Shown here piece by piece: positions 8,165 to 16,943 of a DNA stretch of 48,150 bases. The DNA lies in assembly GCA_023390395.1 (NCBI GenBank), contig JAEWCY010000174.1, positions 1-48,150 on the forward strand, given 5' to 3'. The position numbers and the translations under genes are program-made. This DNA comes from Pseudomonadota bacterium. GTDB lineage: Bacteria; Desulfobacterota; Desulfovibrionia; Desulfovibrionales; Desulfovibrionaceae. How positions within the stretch are numbered: the first letter of the stretch is position 1; each line of letters starts with the position of its first letter. The notes beneath the pieces were generated by a model, which was not told the DNA's origin, made no database searches, and worked only from the letters and a program-made list of their open reading frames with translations.

Positions 8165-9507
8165 CCGGGAACGCCTCGCCCGGCATCCCGCCGGCCCGCC
8201 GCATCGCCTTGGCGGTCCTCGGCCGTGTGCTGCCCGACCCGTCCAAGCCCGCCGGACCGGGGGCAGGGCAGGATGCCCAGGCCGCCCTGGACGCCGCCCT
8301 GGACGCCCCGGGCCTCGACCCCCGCGACCGGGGCCTGGCCACGGAGCTCGTCTACGGCTGGCTGCGCCTGCGCGGCCGGCTGGAATACATCGTTTCCCGG
8401 CTGCTCAAGAACCCCGACGCCGTGCCCGTGGCCGTGGGCCGGGTGCTGACCCTGGCCGCCTACGAGATCCTGTACTGCGCCAAGGTGCCGGCCTACGCCT
8501 CGGTGGACTGGGCCGTGACCGCCGTGCGCAAGCGGGGCGGCAAGGGCCTGGCCGGCATGGCCAACGCCGTGCTGCGCCGCATCGCCGCCGATCCCGAGGC
8601 TTTCGCCGACCCGGCCTTCTACCGCCGGGACCGCTGCGACGACCTGGAATTTCTGAGCCGCTATCATTCCTGTCCGCCGTGGATCACGGCCATGTGGCTG
8701 CGCGACTGCGGCCGCGAGGCGGCCGTGGCCCATCTGGCCGCCCAGGCCGAGGCCCCGCCCCTGGGGCTTCGGGTCAACGCCTCCCGTCCCGGAGCCAGGG
8801 AGCTTTTCGCCGCCCTGGCCGCCCTGCCGCAGGTCCGGCTGGCGGAATTTCCGATCCTGGCCCTGCCCGCCGGCACGGACCTCTCGCCGGCGGGGGTCGA
8901 TCTCCAGGACGCCCTGGCCAGGGGGCTGCTCTCGCGCCAGTCCGCCGCCGCCCAGGTGATCCTGTCGCGCCTGGGCATGGCCGACTGGCCCGAGCCGGTC
9001 TTCGACGCCTGCGCCGGGCGCGGCGGCAAGACCCTGGCCCTGGCCGAGGCCGGCAAGCGGGTCTTCGCCGGAGACATGCACGCCGGCCGTCTGTCGGGAC
9101 TGGGCAAGGAAGCGGCGCGCCTGGGCCTGCCGGCCATCGCCGCCTTCCGGGCCTCGGCCACGCGCATGCCCCTTTCGCGCCCGCCGGGAACCATCCTGCT
9201 CGACGCGCCCTGCTCGGGCCTGGGCGTGCTCTCCCGCCGGCCCGACGCCAAGTGGCGGCGGCAACCCGAGGACCTGGCCGGGCTCATCCGGCTGCAGCGG
9301 GCCATGCTGGAGGCGGCCTACGCCGCGCTCGGCCCCGGTGGCCGCCTGGTCTACGTGACCTGCACGATCAATCCGGCCGAGAACGAGGCCAACGTGGACC
9401 GGCTGGGCGGCCGCCACCGGGATCTCGTGCTCGAGGCCGAGGTCCCGGCCGCGCCCGACGCCGCCCTGGGCGAGACCTTCTACGGCGCGGTGCTCAAAAA
9501 GCCCTGA
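8161..9507 (+). CDS. rsmB: 16S rRNA m5C967 methyltransferase RsmB
   Basis: TTG 8161 overlaps the DUF116 stop in a TTGA arrangement; the frame is open further upstream, but homology begins only here. The 448-residue product has an N-terminal NusB-like domain (about residues 10-150, with DRGLATELVYGWLRLRG) and a C-terminal SAM-dependent methyltransferase domain. The latter shows motif I FDACAGRGGKTLAL, motif IV DAPCSGLG with the release Cys, and motif VI VTCTINPAENE with the nucleophile Cys. It methylates C967 of 16S rRNA. Its 3' end overlaps the convergent chemoreceptor gene by 14 bp. Confidence 0.95.
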   Translation: MTGNASPGIPPARRIALAVLGRVLPDPSKPAGPGAGQDAQAALDAALDAPGLDPRDRGLATELVYGWLRLRGRLEYIVSRLLKNPDAVPVAVGRVLTLAAYEILYCAKVPAYASVDWAVTAVRKRGGKGLAGMANAVLRRIAADPEAFADPAFYRRDRCDDLEFLSRYHSCPPWITAMWLRDCGREAAVAHLAAQAEAPPLGLRVNASRPGARELFAALAALPQVRLAEFPILALPAGTDLSPAGVDLQDALARGLLSRQSAAAQVILSRLGMADWPEPVFDACAGRGGKTLALAEAGKRVFAGDMHAGRLSGLGKEAARLGLPAIAAFRASATRMPLSRPPGTILLDAPCSGLGVLSRRPDAKWRRQPEDLAGLIRLQRAMLEAAYAALGPGGRLVYVTCTINPAENEANVDRLGGRHRDLVLEAEVPAAPDAALGETFYGAVLKKP

Positions 9508-11584
9508 CCCCGCCCCGGCGCGGCAGGGCGGCCTTCCCGCCGGCATCGCCCCCCGAAGCCTCCCGCCGCATGGAATCGATGAGCTCCAAAAGCGCGGTGG
9601 CCTGGTCCGCCACCTCGGCCACGGCTGTCGCCGCCTCGGTCATGGACTGGCTGGTTTCCGCGGAAATGGCGTTGATCTCGGTGATGGAGCGACTGATCTC
9701 CTCCGTGGCCGAGGACTGCTCCTCCGTGGCCGTGGCGATGGCCCGGACCTGGTCCGAGGCCGATTCCACCAGCGTCACGATCTCCCCGAGCGCCTGGCCC
9801 GACTCCTGGGCCTTGTCCGTGGCCTCGCCGATGAGGGTCACGGCGCGCTCCACATTGCCGACGTTTCGCGTGGTGCCCTGCTGGATGCCGTGGATGGCGT
9901 CGCCCACCTCGCGGGTGGCGGTCATGGTCTTTTCGGCCAGCTTTCTGACCTCGTCGGCCACCACGGCGAAGCCGCGACCGGCCTCGCCGGCCCGGGCCGC
10001 CTCGATGGCGGCGTTTAAGGCCAGCAGGTTGGTCTGGTCGGCGATGTCGTTGATCACGCCGATGATGGTCCCGATGCCTTGCGCCTGGTCGCCGAGGACG
10101 CCCATGTCGGCCTTGAGCGCCAGGGCCTGGTCGCGCACCGCGCCGATGCGCGCGACGGCCTCGGCCACGATGTCCGCGCCGCGTTCGGCCCTGTCCTTGG
10201 CCGCGTCGGCCGTTCCCGCCGCCTGGGAGGCGTTCTGGGCCACCTCCACCACCGTGGCGTTCATCTCCTCCATGGCCGTGGCCGTCTCGGACACGCGCGC
10301 GGACTGGACGTCCGAGCCGTTTCGGGACTGGTCGATGCGCGAGCGCAGGGAGTCCGAGGCGGCCGTGACCACCGTGACCACCTCGCCCAGGCGCTCGGCG
10401 GCGTGGAGCACGCCCTCGCGCCGGGCCGATTCCCCCCTCTGTCTCGCCTCCTCGGCCGCCTGCTGGGCCTGGCGGGCGTTTTCGGACTCCTGGCGGGCGG
10501 TCTCCATGGCGGAGCGCGCCTCGTCGATCTTGTCCCGCAGCGTGGCCACCATGCCGCGCAGATCCCCGGCCAGGTCCCCCACCTCGTCGCGCTGGGAGAC
10601 GGCCAGCGGGGCGTCGAGTCGCCCGCCGGCCACGGCCTTGGAGAACTCGGCCAGGGCCAGGATGGGCTTGGTGAAGATGCGGGAAGCGAAAAAGCCGATC
10701 GCGCCCAGCACGGCCACCACGATCAGGGACGTCCACCCGGCCCCGCGATTGACGGCGGACAAGGCGTTGGCCAGCTCGTCCATGGGCTTGCCCACGAAGC
10801 CGATGCCGGCCGGCCGGCCGGCGGCGTCGGGCAGGGGCCAGTAGGCGGCGATGAAAGGCCGGCCGAAGAGCGTAAGGCGCTTGTAGACCGTCTCGCCCCG
10901 GCCAAGCACCTTGTCCTTGATTTCCGGGTCGTCGATGGAGGTTCCCACGGCCCGGCGGCCGTTTTCCACGATGGTGGTGGACACGCGCCGGTCCCCGGAA
11001 AAGAGCGTGGCCTCCACGCCGAGCATGCGCTTAAGCACCTCGACCAGGCCGTCGCCCGAGGCGATGTCCGCGACCAGAGCCACCATCCCGATCACCGTTC
11101 CATCCTTGGAGACCGGAGCGCAGACCAGGTAGGGCAGGCGGTCGCCGGGCACGGGCACGAACCCGGCCGAATCCCCGCCGACCCTGGCCTTGTCCAGGCC
11201 CCTGGCCAGGGCCTCGGCCAGATTCTCGGTCTGGCCGACCGAGGCCACGGCCGCGCCCTTGGCGTCGGCGAACACCACGCCGCTCACCTGGCCCACGGTT
11301 AAGAGGTCCTGTCCCAGCCGGGCGAGCAGCTTGGCGTTACCCTCGGCCAGGCCACCCACCACGTTGGGACGCACGGCCTGCGCCCTGGCGGCGCTCGCGA
11401 GCGCCGCGCCGAGGCTTTGCACCCTGTCCGCGCCGACCCTGGCGAAGGCCTGGATGTTCTGGTCGTATTCCTTGGAAAACCCCTCCTCGAAGGCCGTGCG
11501 CCCGGCCAGGAGGACCGCCAGGGCGGAGGCGACGACGGAAGACGCCACAAGAAAGACGATCTTGGAGGTGATGCCTATGCGCAT
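9494..11584 (-). CDS. Methyl-accepting chemotaxis protein with single-Cache-type sensor
   Basis: The 696-residue chemoreceptor has TM1 at 7-28, a periplasmic sensor at 30-282, TM2 at 284-301, HAMP at 302-355, then a coiled-coil signalling domain. The sensor contains LGVEATLFSGDRRVSTTI and GRPFIAAYWPLPD, typical of the Cache_3-Cache_2 group that binds small organic acids or similar ligands. The CheA/CheW tip is INDIADQTNLLALNAAIEAA and following (about 511-552). Alanine/glutamate-rich methylation helices flank it. The C terminus lacks a CheR-tethering pentapeptide. The gene is monocistronic and convergent with rsmB. Confidence 0.95.
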   Translation of the reverse strand: MRIGITSKIVFLVASSVVASALAVLLAGRTAFEEGFSKEYDQNIQAFARVGADRVQSLGAALASAARAQAVRPNVVGGLAEGNAKLLARLGQDLLTVGQVSGVVFADAKGAAVASVGQTENLAEALARGLDKARVGGDSAGFVPVPGDRLPYLVCAPVSKDGTVIGMVALVADIASGDGLVEVLKRMLGVEATLFSGDRRVSTTIVENGRRAVGTSIDDPEIKDKVLGRGETVYKRLTLFGRPFIAAYWPLPDAAGRPAGIGFVGKPMDELANALSAVNRGAGWTSLIVVAVLGAIGFFASRIFTKPILALAEFSKAVAGGRLDAPLAVSQRDEVGDLAGDLRGMVATLRDKIDEARSAMETARQESENARQAQQAAEEARQRGESARREGVLHAAERLGEVVTVVTAASDSLRSRIDQSRNGSDVQSARVSETATAMEEMNATVVEVAQNASQAAGTADAAKDRAERGADIVAEAVARIGAVRDQALALKADMGVLGDQAQGIGTIIGVINDIADQTNLLALNAAIEAARAGEAGRGFAVVADEVRKLAEKTMTATREVGDAIHGIQQGTTRNVGNVERAVTLIGEATDKAQESGQALGEIVTLVESASDQVRAIATATEEQSSATEEISRSITEINAISAETSQSMTEAATAVAEVADQATALLELIDSMRREASGGDAGGKAALPRRGGVRAF

Positions 11585-11693
11585 AAAACGCCCCCGCAGG
11601 GTTGGGAAAGATCATCGAAACGGAGATCGCGCTCCGTGCGCCCGGTTGGGTCACAACGCCTCTCTCGCCGCAACGGCAAGGAATCACTCTTGC

Positions 11694-11721
11694 TTTGTAC
11701 GCCCGTGATCGCCAGAGTCAA
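11694..11721 (-). promoter_or_regulatory. Putative sigma-70 promoter of the upstream chemoreceptor
   Basis: On the minus strand TTGACT (11716-11721), a 16-nt spacer and TACAAA (11694-11699), about 110 nt before the ATG at 11584. The gap 11585-11878 otherwise shows only the dyad at 11830-11867. Confidence 0.4.
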
Positions 11722-11829
11722 CGGCAAGGGGCGCGGCACATGGGGAGAAAACGGGATAAACGGGTGAAGATGCCGCCTTGTCGCGCGTCGTTTCCCAAAA
11801 CCGCGCGCAGCGCTTGGGGCAGACGTCGG

Positions 11830-11867
11830 CCGGTCCGCCCGGCGGCGCAAGAGGCCGGGCGGACCGG
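11830..11867 (-). terminator. Strong GC hairpin downstream of the SMR exporter gene
   Basis: Perfect 13-bp arms CCGGTCCGCCCGG (11830-11842) and CCGGGCGGACCGG (11855-11867) enclose a 12-nt loop, 11 bp after the stop of the minus-strand gene. There is no T run, so it may block RNase or act with Rho rather than as an intrinsic terminator. Confidence 0.55.
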
Positions 11868-11878
11868 GGGAGGGGGCG

Positions 11879-12202
11879 TCAGGAAGCGAGCTTGAGCACG
11901 GCCACGCCGGCCACGATGAGCCCCACGCCGGCCAGGCGGGCGAGGCTCGCCGGGTCGCCGTAGGCGGCGACCCCCACGACGAAGGCCCCGGCCGCACCGA
12001 TGCCCGTCCACACGGCATAGGCCGTGCCCATGGGGATGGTCCGCTGGGCCAGGTAGAGGAACAGGCCGCTGGCGGCCATGCAGACCACGGCCGTCACCAC
12101 GCCGAGGCCCAGTCGTCCCGGGGTCTGGGCCAGCTTGAGGCCGACGGGCCAGCCGATTTCGAACACTCCGGCGACGACAAGCGCTATCCAAGCGTATTCC
12201 AT
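11879..12202 (-). CDS. SMR family exporter, Gdx/SugE (guanidinium) subtype
   Basis: The 107-residue protein has the four transmembrane helices of the small multidrug resistance family. The proton-coupling Glu lies in helix 1 (VAGVFEIGWPVGLKLA, E15). WPVGLK and GTAYAVWTGIGAAGAF match the Gdx/SugE branch rather than EmrE, so guanidinium or quaternary-ammonium export is the likely role. SMR proteins work as antiparallel dimers. It lies 35 bp after the glycosyltransferase-like gene on the same strand with a CGGAG site; there is no room for a guanidine riboswitch leader. Confidence 0.88.
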   Translation of the reverse strand: MEYAWIALVVAGVFEIGWPVGLKLAQTPGRLGLGVVTAVVCMAASGLFLYLAQRTIPMGTAYAVWTGIGAAGAFVVGVAAYGDPASLARLAGVGLIVAGVAVLKLAS

Positions 12203-12237
12203 GAAGATGCTCCGTTATTTCAGGGTGGGGGGAAGGG

Positions 12238-13065
12238 TCAGGGCAGGGCGGGGGAAAAGGCGTCCATGTCCCCGGCCGTGCCGGCGAAATGCAGGAAATG
12301 GGCGGCCGCGTAGGCGGCCTCCAGGCAGCGGGCCTTGAGCGCCGCGAAAAGCTCCGGCCGGTCGCGGCAGGCCGCCATGAAGTCCGGGTCGGCCAGGAAC
12401 GGGTAGCTCGAGAAAAGCGTCGTGGACCAGACCGCGTTGAACCGGGGGTCGAGCCAGGATACGGCCGAAGCCCGCAGCAGGCGCCAGCTCACGGGGCGCA
12501 TCTCGAAGAGCATCTCCCGGCTGTCCGGCCGGCGCGCCTCCAGGTAGGCCCGTTCGAGGACGGGGCCATGGAGCTCGGGGGTCAACACGAGAAGGCCCGT
12601 CTGCACGACCTTGTCCGGGAAGTCGTCGTAGCCGTAGCGGCCGTAGAAGGCCTCGGGCGTGGGCTCCTCGCCCCCCGTGACGCCGTGGCGGCGGTGGTGG
12701 GCACGGATGTTGGCCGCGGCCAGGGCGAAGGTTTCGGGCGTGGGGCTCGAAAAGTGCTCCACTGCGCCGAAGGCGTCCCGGGGCACGCCGGCGAAGACGT
12801 CGGGCGCGTCCGGGCGGGGCAGCATGTCCGCGTCGATCCAGGCGACCTGGTCGCAGGCGCGCAGCTTGGCATGGCGGAAGATCAGGCACTTCTGCCAGGC
12901 CGGCGACCGGCTCCGGCCCAGGGGCGAGTCGTCGAGGAGCCTGTCCAGGACGACCAGGGACAGGCCGTGGGCCTGGGCGTAGGCGCGCAGAAACGGCGCG
13001 ACCCGGGCAGCGAAGCGCTTGCGGTAGGCGTCGCCGACGACGAGGGTGCACAGGGCGCGCTTCAT
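12238..13065 (-). CDS. Putative glycosyltransferase-like protein with DxD motif
   Basis: The 275-residue soluble protein opens with KRALCTLVVGDAYRKRF and has VAWIDADMLPRP near residues 74-85. The DAD placed after a hydrophobic strand resembles the metal/nucleotide-sugar site of GT-A glycosyltransferases (GT8-like). NAVWSTTLFSSYPF and AAHFLHFAGTAGDMDAF near the C terminus fit the late GT8 region, which often carries HFxG. The acceptor is unknown. It may be cotranscribed with the downstream SMR gene; its start has a GGGG site four bases upstream. Confidence 0.6.
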   Translation of the reverse strand: MKRALCTLVVGDAYRKRFAARVAPFLRAYAQAHGLSLVVLDRLLDDSPLGRSRSPAWQKCLIFRHAKLRACDQVAWIDADMLPRPDAPDVFAGVPRDAFGAVEHFSSPTPETFALAAANIRAHHRRHGVTGGEEPTPEAFYGRYGYDDFPDKVVQTGLLVLTPELHGPVLERAYLEARRPDSREMLFEMRPVSWRLLRASAVSWLDPRFNAVWSTTLFSSYPFLADPDFMAACRDRPELFAALKARCLEAAYAAAHFLHFAGTAGDMDAFSPALP

Positions 13066-13123
13066 GCCCCGTTCTTACCGACAAGTCCGGCCGTCGGCCA
13101 GTGTTTCGAGAAGGCCTCGCGGC

Positions 13124-14551
13124 CTACAGGGCGCAGACGCGGTCGCGGCCGGCCTGCTTGCCGCGGTAGAGGGCCTCGTCCGCCCGGGAGAGCAGGGCGT
13201 CGCCCGTGTCCCCGGGCTGGTGGGCGGACACGCCGATGCTGACGGTATGAGCCTCTCCGGTCCTGAAATCGTGGCCGGCCACGGCCCGGCGGATGCGTTC
13301 GGCCAGCTGCGCCGCCTGCGCGACGCCCGTTTCCGGGCACAACACCAGGAACTCCTCGCCGCCCCAGCGGCCGGCCATGTCGCAGTGGCGCAGGTTCTCC
13401 CGCAGGAGCCTGGCGAAGGCGATGAGAAAGCGGTCGCCGGCCAGATGGCCGTGGCGGTCGTTGATGCCCTTGAAATGGTCGATGTCGAGCATGAGCACGG
13501 CGAAGGGGCGGGCGTAGCGGGCGGCCCGCTCCAGCTCGGCCTGGAAGGCGGTCATGAGGCAGCGGCGGTTGGGCAGGTCGGTGAGCAGGTCGGTCTGGGA
13601 CAAGCGCCGCAGTTCCGCGTTGTATTTCTTGAGCTTGTAGTTCCAGAACAGGGCCAGGCCGATGGCGCAGACGGACACCAGACCGATCTTGACCACAAGG
13701 GCCATGTCGGTTCCGGTCTGCACGTTGATGGACACGTGCCGGTTGACGATCTGGCCGCGCTCCTGGGGGGTGATCGTCGCGACGCCGGCGTCGAGCACGT
13801 CGCGCAGCTCGGGCTCGTCCGTGGCCACGCCGATGCGCAGGTTGTTGGCGTAATTGGGCAGTCTGCCGGCGATCTTGAGGTTGAAAAGCCCCTCCTTCTT
13901 GATGGTGTAGGCGGCGATGATGAGGGAGCGCATGGTCATGTCGGCCTTGCGGTCCTGGACCATGTCCAGGGCTTCGCCTTCCGAGGCCGTGGTGAGCACC
14001 CGGAGGTTGGGGTACTCGGAGCGGACGCGCTCCTCCATGGCGGTGCCGCTCGGGAACACGATGGACTCGCCCGCGAGGCTGGCCGGATCGTCGATGAAGG
14101 CGTGCTCCTCGCGGGTGATGAACACGTTGGAATCGTTGAAGATGGGCTCGGTGAAAAGGAGCCATTCCTCCCGGGCCGGCGTCTTGTTGAGAAAGCTCAG
14201 GGCCTGGCAGCGGCCGTCCTTGGAAGCGGCCAGGCTTTCGTCCCAGTCCTTCGTCGGCACGAGGCGGAACACGACGCCCGTGCGCTCGGACACCAGGCGC
14301 AGCAGGTCTGCGGCGATGCCCTCGTGCTCGCCCCGGGCGTTGACGCTCTCGAAGGGCACCCAGTCCGGGTCCACGCACAGGGCGACTTCCCCGCGCCGCT
14401 CCACATAGGCGCGCTGCTGCGGGGTGAGCGCCGCCTGCGTCCCGGCCAGGACCGGCGCGGCGGCCAGAAACAGTCCCAGCAGACCGCCCGCCGCGAGCCT
14501 TGCCGCAGCAGCCGACGCCCGCGACAGGCCCGGCATTTCGCAGTTCGCCAT
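13124..14551 (-). CDS. Periplasmic solute-binding-domain diguanylate cyclase
   Basis: ATG 14551 has GGTGG seven bases upstream; GTG 14557 is a weaker alternative. The 475-residue protein has a signal/TM segment at 18-37, a SBP_bac_3 (amino-acid-binding type) periplasmic domain at about 45-275, one TM at 283-303, and a GGDEF domain at about 315-475. The active site is GGEEF (397-401), and an RxxD inhibitory site (R388-D391, RHCD) is present. It is therefore predicted to make cyclic di-GMP in response to an external small molecule and to be feedback-inhibited. The two neighbouring chemoreceptors fit a signalling cluster. Confidence 0.92.
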   Translation of the reverse strand: MANCEMPGLSRASAAAARLAAGGLLGLFLAAAPVLAGTQAALTPQQRAYVERRGEVALCVDPDWVPFESVNARGEHEGIAADLLRLVSERTGVVFRLVPTKDWDESLAASKDGRCQALSFLNKTPAREEWLLFTEPIFNDSNVFITREEHAFIDDPASLAGESIVFPSGTAMEERVRSEYPNLRVLTTASEGEALDMVQDRKADMTMRSLIIAAYTIKKEGLFNLKIAGRLPNYANNLRIGVATDEPELRDVLDAGVATITPQERGQIVNRHVSINVQTGTDMALVVKIGLVSVCAIGLALFWNYKLKKYNAELRRLSQTDLLTDLPNRRCLMTAFQAELERAARYARPFAVLMLDIDHFKGINDRHGHLAGDRFLIAFARLLRENLRHCDMAGRWGGEEFLVLCPETGVAQAAQLAERIRRAVAGHDFRTGEAHTVSIGVSAHQPGDTGDALLSRADEALYRGKQAGRDRVCAL

Positions 14552-14613
14552 AGACACGCCACCCGTACGCGGAACGTCCGCGATTTATTTCTTTCCCGAA
14601 TACCCGTCACCCG

Positions 14614-14625
14614 TGCCCATGGGCA
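14614..14625. promoter_or_regulatory. 12-bp perfect palindrome between two divergent signalling genes
   Basis: TGCCCATGGGCA lies in the 206-bp gap between the diguanylate cyclase and chemoreceptor start codons, beside an A/T-rich stretch (14628-14640). It could be an operator for either gene; nothing else identifies it. Confidence 0.3.
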
Positions 14626-14757
14626 ACCCTATTTTATTATCGGAGCAATTGAAATTCGCCGTCCGCAGTGGACACATGCCATGGCTCCATGTCATGATGG
14701 ATTCCCTTGCCGTTGCGTTCCCACGGCTCCCGAACACTCCTGTCAGGAGGGAACGGT

Positions 14758-16812
14758 ATGCGTCTTTCGCTACGCGCAAAGTTCTTCACCCCCATTCTCG
14801 CCCTCGTCGTCATCGGCATGACATTGCTCGTCGTGCTCAACGACAGGGCCACCAAGCATTCCATGGAGCAGATCGAAGGCCAGTCCATGACCCTGCTTTG
14901 CCAATCCATGGCCAACGACGTCGCCGGCACCGTAATCGCCAATCTGAAGATGCTGGGCAGTTTCGCCAAGTACGGCGTCGTCGTCGCCGCGGCCAAGGGC
15001 GAGGACACGACCTCCGGCAACGCCCTGCTCGTCACGCTGGCCGGCGGGCTCACCGGCGCGGACTACGCCAACCTCTTCGATCCCAAGGGCGTTTCCGTGG
15101 CCTCGAGCAACGCGGGCACCGTCGGCAAGATCACCGTGGCCGACCGGGATTATTTCAGCCTGGTCGCCAAGGACGGCAAGGCCGACGTCGTGTCCAAGGC
15201 CATCATCGCCCGCACCACGGGCAAGGCGGCGGTGGTGCTGGCCCAGCCCGTGCGCGACGCCTCGGGCAAGCTCGTCGGCGTCATCAACACCGGCATGGAC
15301 CTGGAATCCCTGACCAGCAACCTGGCCAGCACCAAGATCGGCCAGACCGGCTACGCCTTCATCCTGGACGCCCAGGGCATGGTGTTGGCCCATCCGGACA
15401 GATCCCTGCTCATGAAGACGGACTTGGCCGGGACGGAGCTTGGCCGGCGCATCCTGGCCGTGACCGGCTCCGGCGTGATCCCCTACGAGAACGCTTCGGG
15501 AGCCCATCTGGCCGCTGTCTACCGCGAACCCAAGACGGGCTGGTATTTCGTCGTCGAGGCCCCGGTGGCGGAATTCCGCGCCTTCAGCGACGCCGCCACC
15601 CGGCGCAACGTCTGGATCGCCGCCGCGGTGACCGCGGCCCTGGTCGTCGCCATCGTCGTGCTGCTGCGGGTGTTCGTGCTGCGGGGCCTGCGTCGGTGCG
15701 TGGAATTCGCCGCCGCCGTGGCCGGAGGGAACCTGGAACATACGCTGGACATCCGCTCGGGCGACGAACTGCAGACCCTCGGCGACGCCCTGACGGCCAT
15801 GACGCAAAGCATCAAGGGCAACCTGGCCGAAGCCCAGGCCAAGGGGGAAGAGGCGGCGGCCCAGGCGAGCAAGGCCCACCAGGCCCTGGAGGAAGCCAAG
15901 CAAGCCCAGGCCAAGGCCGACGAAGCCCAAACCCAGGGGCTGCTCATGGCGGCGGACAAGCTGCAGGGCGTGATGCAGGCCCTGGCCGACGGCTCCGCGC
16001 AGTTGCGGAGCGAGGTCGCCTCCGTGGTGGCTTCGGTGGGCGAACAGGAGCGGCGCACCTCGGAAACGGCCACGGCCATGGAGGAGATGAACGCCACGGT
16101 GCTCGAGGTGGCGCGCAATGCGGCCCAGGCCGCGGCCAAGGCCATGGCCGCCCGGGACCAGGCCAACGACGGCCGGGACGTGGTGGAAAAGTCCATGACC
16201 GCCATCGGCCGGGTGGACGCCGCCTCCCGCGAGGTCAAGGCGGGCATGGACGCCCTGGGCGAAAAGGCCCAGTCCATCGGGGCCATCATGAACGTCATTT
16301 CCGACATCGCCGATCAGACCAACCTGCTGGCCTTAAACGCCGCCATCGAGGCGGCCCGGGCCGGCGAGGCCGGCCGGGGCTTCGCCGTGGTGGCCGACGA
16401 GGTCAGGAAGCTGGCCGAGAAGACCATGACCGCCACCAAGGAGGTGGGCGCGTCCATCGGCGCGATCCAGAAGGGCGCCCAGGAGAGCATCGCCCTGGTG
16501 GACGAGGCGACCACGGCCGTGGCCCGGGCCACGGAGCTGGCCGGGGCTTCGGAAGCGGCTCTGCGGGCCATCGTCGCCCTGGTGGACGAGACCTCGTCCC
16601 AGGTGCAGGGCATCGCCGCCGCGGCCGAGGAGCAGTCCGCGGCCAGCGAGGAAATCAATCGGGCCGAGGAGGCGGTCAGCCGCCTGTCGACGGACATCGC
16701 CCGGGGCATGCGGGAATCCACGGGCGTGGTGGAGAACATGACCCGCCAGGTGGACGCCCTGGAGGAAATGGTGGCGGCGTTTCGGGACAACCGCGTGGGA
16801 GAGAACCGCTAG
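14758..16812 (+). CDS. Methyl-accepting chemotaxis protein with dCache_1 sensor
   Basis: ATG 14758 follows an AGGAGG site; an in-frame start at 14707 is rejected. The 684-residue receptor has TM1 at 8-28, a double Cache sensor at about 35-270 (VADRDYFSLVAKDG and VLAQPVRDASGKLVGVI are typical dCache_1 segments), TM2 at 286-308, HAMP at 309-362, a long Ala/Glu/Gln coiled coil and the conserved tip SDIADQTNLLALNAAIEAAR. dCache_1 receptors usually bind amino acids, amines or carboxylates. Its tip DNA is nearly identical to that of the minus-strand receptor at 9494-11584. Confidence 0.95.
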   Translation: MRLSLRAKFFTPILALVVIGMTLLVVLNDRATKHSMEQIEGQSMTLLCQSMANDVAGTVIANLKMLGSFAKYGVVVAAAKGEDTTSGNALLVTLAGGLTGADYANLFDPKGVSVASSNAGTVGKITVADRDYFSLVAKDGKADVVSKAIIARTTGKAAVVLAQPVRDASGKLVGVINTGMDLESLTSNLASTKIGQTGYAFILDAQGMVLAHPDRSLLMKTDLAGTELGRRILAVTGSGVIPYENASGAHLAAVYREPKTGWYFVVEAPVAEFRAFSDAATRRNVWIAAAVTAALVVAIVVLLRVFVLRGLRRCVEFAAAVAGGNLEHTLDIRSGDELQTLGDALTAMTQSIKGNLAEAQAKGEEAAAQASKAHQALEEAKQAQAKADEAQTQGLLMAADKLQGVMQALADGSAQLRSEVASVVASVGEQERRTSETATAMEEMNATVLEVARNAAQAAAKAMAARDQANDGRDVVEKSMTAIGRVDAASREVKAGMDALGEKAQSIGAIMNVISDIADQTNLLALNAAIEAARAGEAGRGFAVVADEVRKLAEKTMTATKEVGASIGAIQKGAQESIALVDEATTAVARATELAGASEAALRAIVALVDETSSQVQGIAAAAEEQSAASEEINRAEEAVSRLSTDIARGMRESTGVVENMTRQVDALEEMVAAFRDNRVGENR

Positions 16813-16904
16813 GCGCGCTTTCGGCCCCGAAAAGCCTTGCCCGAAGCCGGGGGACGCGCCGCCCCGGCGGGCGGGGCAGGGCGGAGGAAACCTTTCATTC
16901 CTCT

Positions 16905-16935
16905 TCAGGAATACAAGCGCGGGCATTATTCCTGA
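16905..16935 (-). promoter_or_regulatory. Hairpin/operator-like dyad just after the phage repressor gene
   Basis: Arms TCAGGAAT (16905-16912) and ATTCCTGA (16928-16935) enclose 15 nt, 8 bp from the repressor stop. A further ATTCC at 16897-16901 pairs with the same GGAAT. The core is the same GGAAT half-site as in the operator upstream of the gene, so it may be an extra repressor site as well as, or instead of, a weak terminator. Confidence 0.45.
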
Positions 16936-16943
16936 ACTGCCGC

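Noticed and set aside
11585..12237. Guanidine riboswitch for the SMR gene
   Set aside because: Only 35 bp lie upstream of the start, and the rest is coding or carries a terminator-like dyad.
14628..14655. Sigma-28 flagellar promoter on the minus strand (CTCCGATAA)
   Set aside because: The -10-like box has no TAAA-type -35 at the required distance.
13046..14821. Long plus-strand frame (591 codons) opposite the GGDEF protein
   Set aside because: The minus strand encodes clear SBP and GGDEF motifs with a good start; the plus frame has no recognisable motif and arises from GC-rich third positions.
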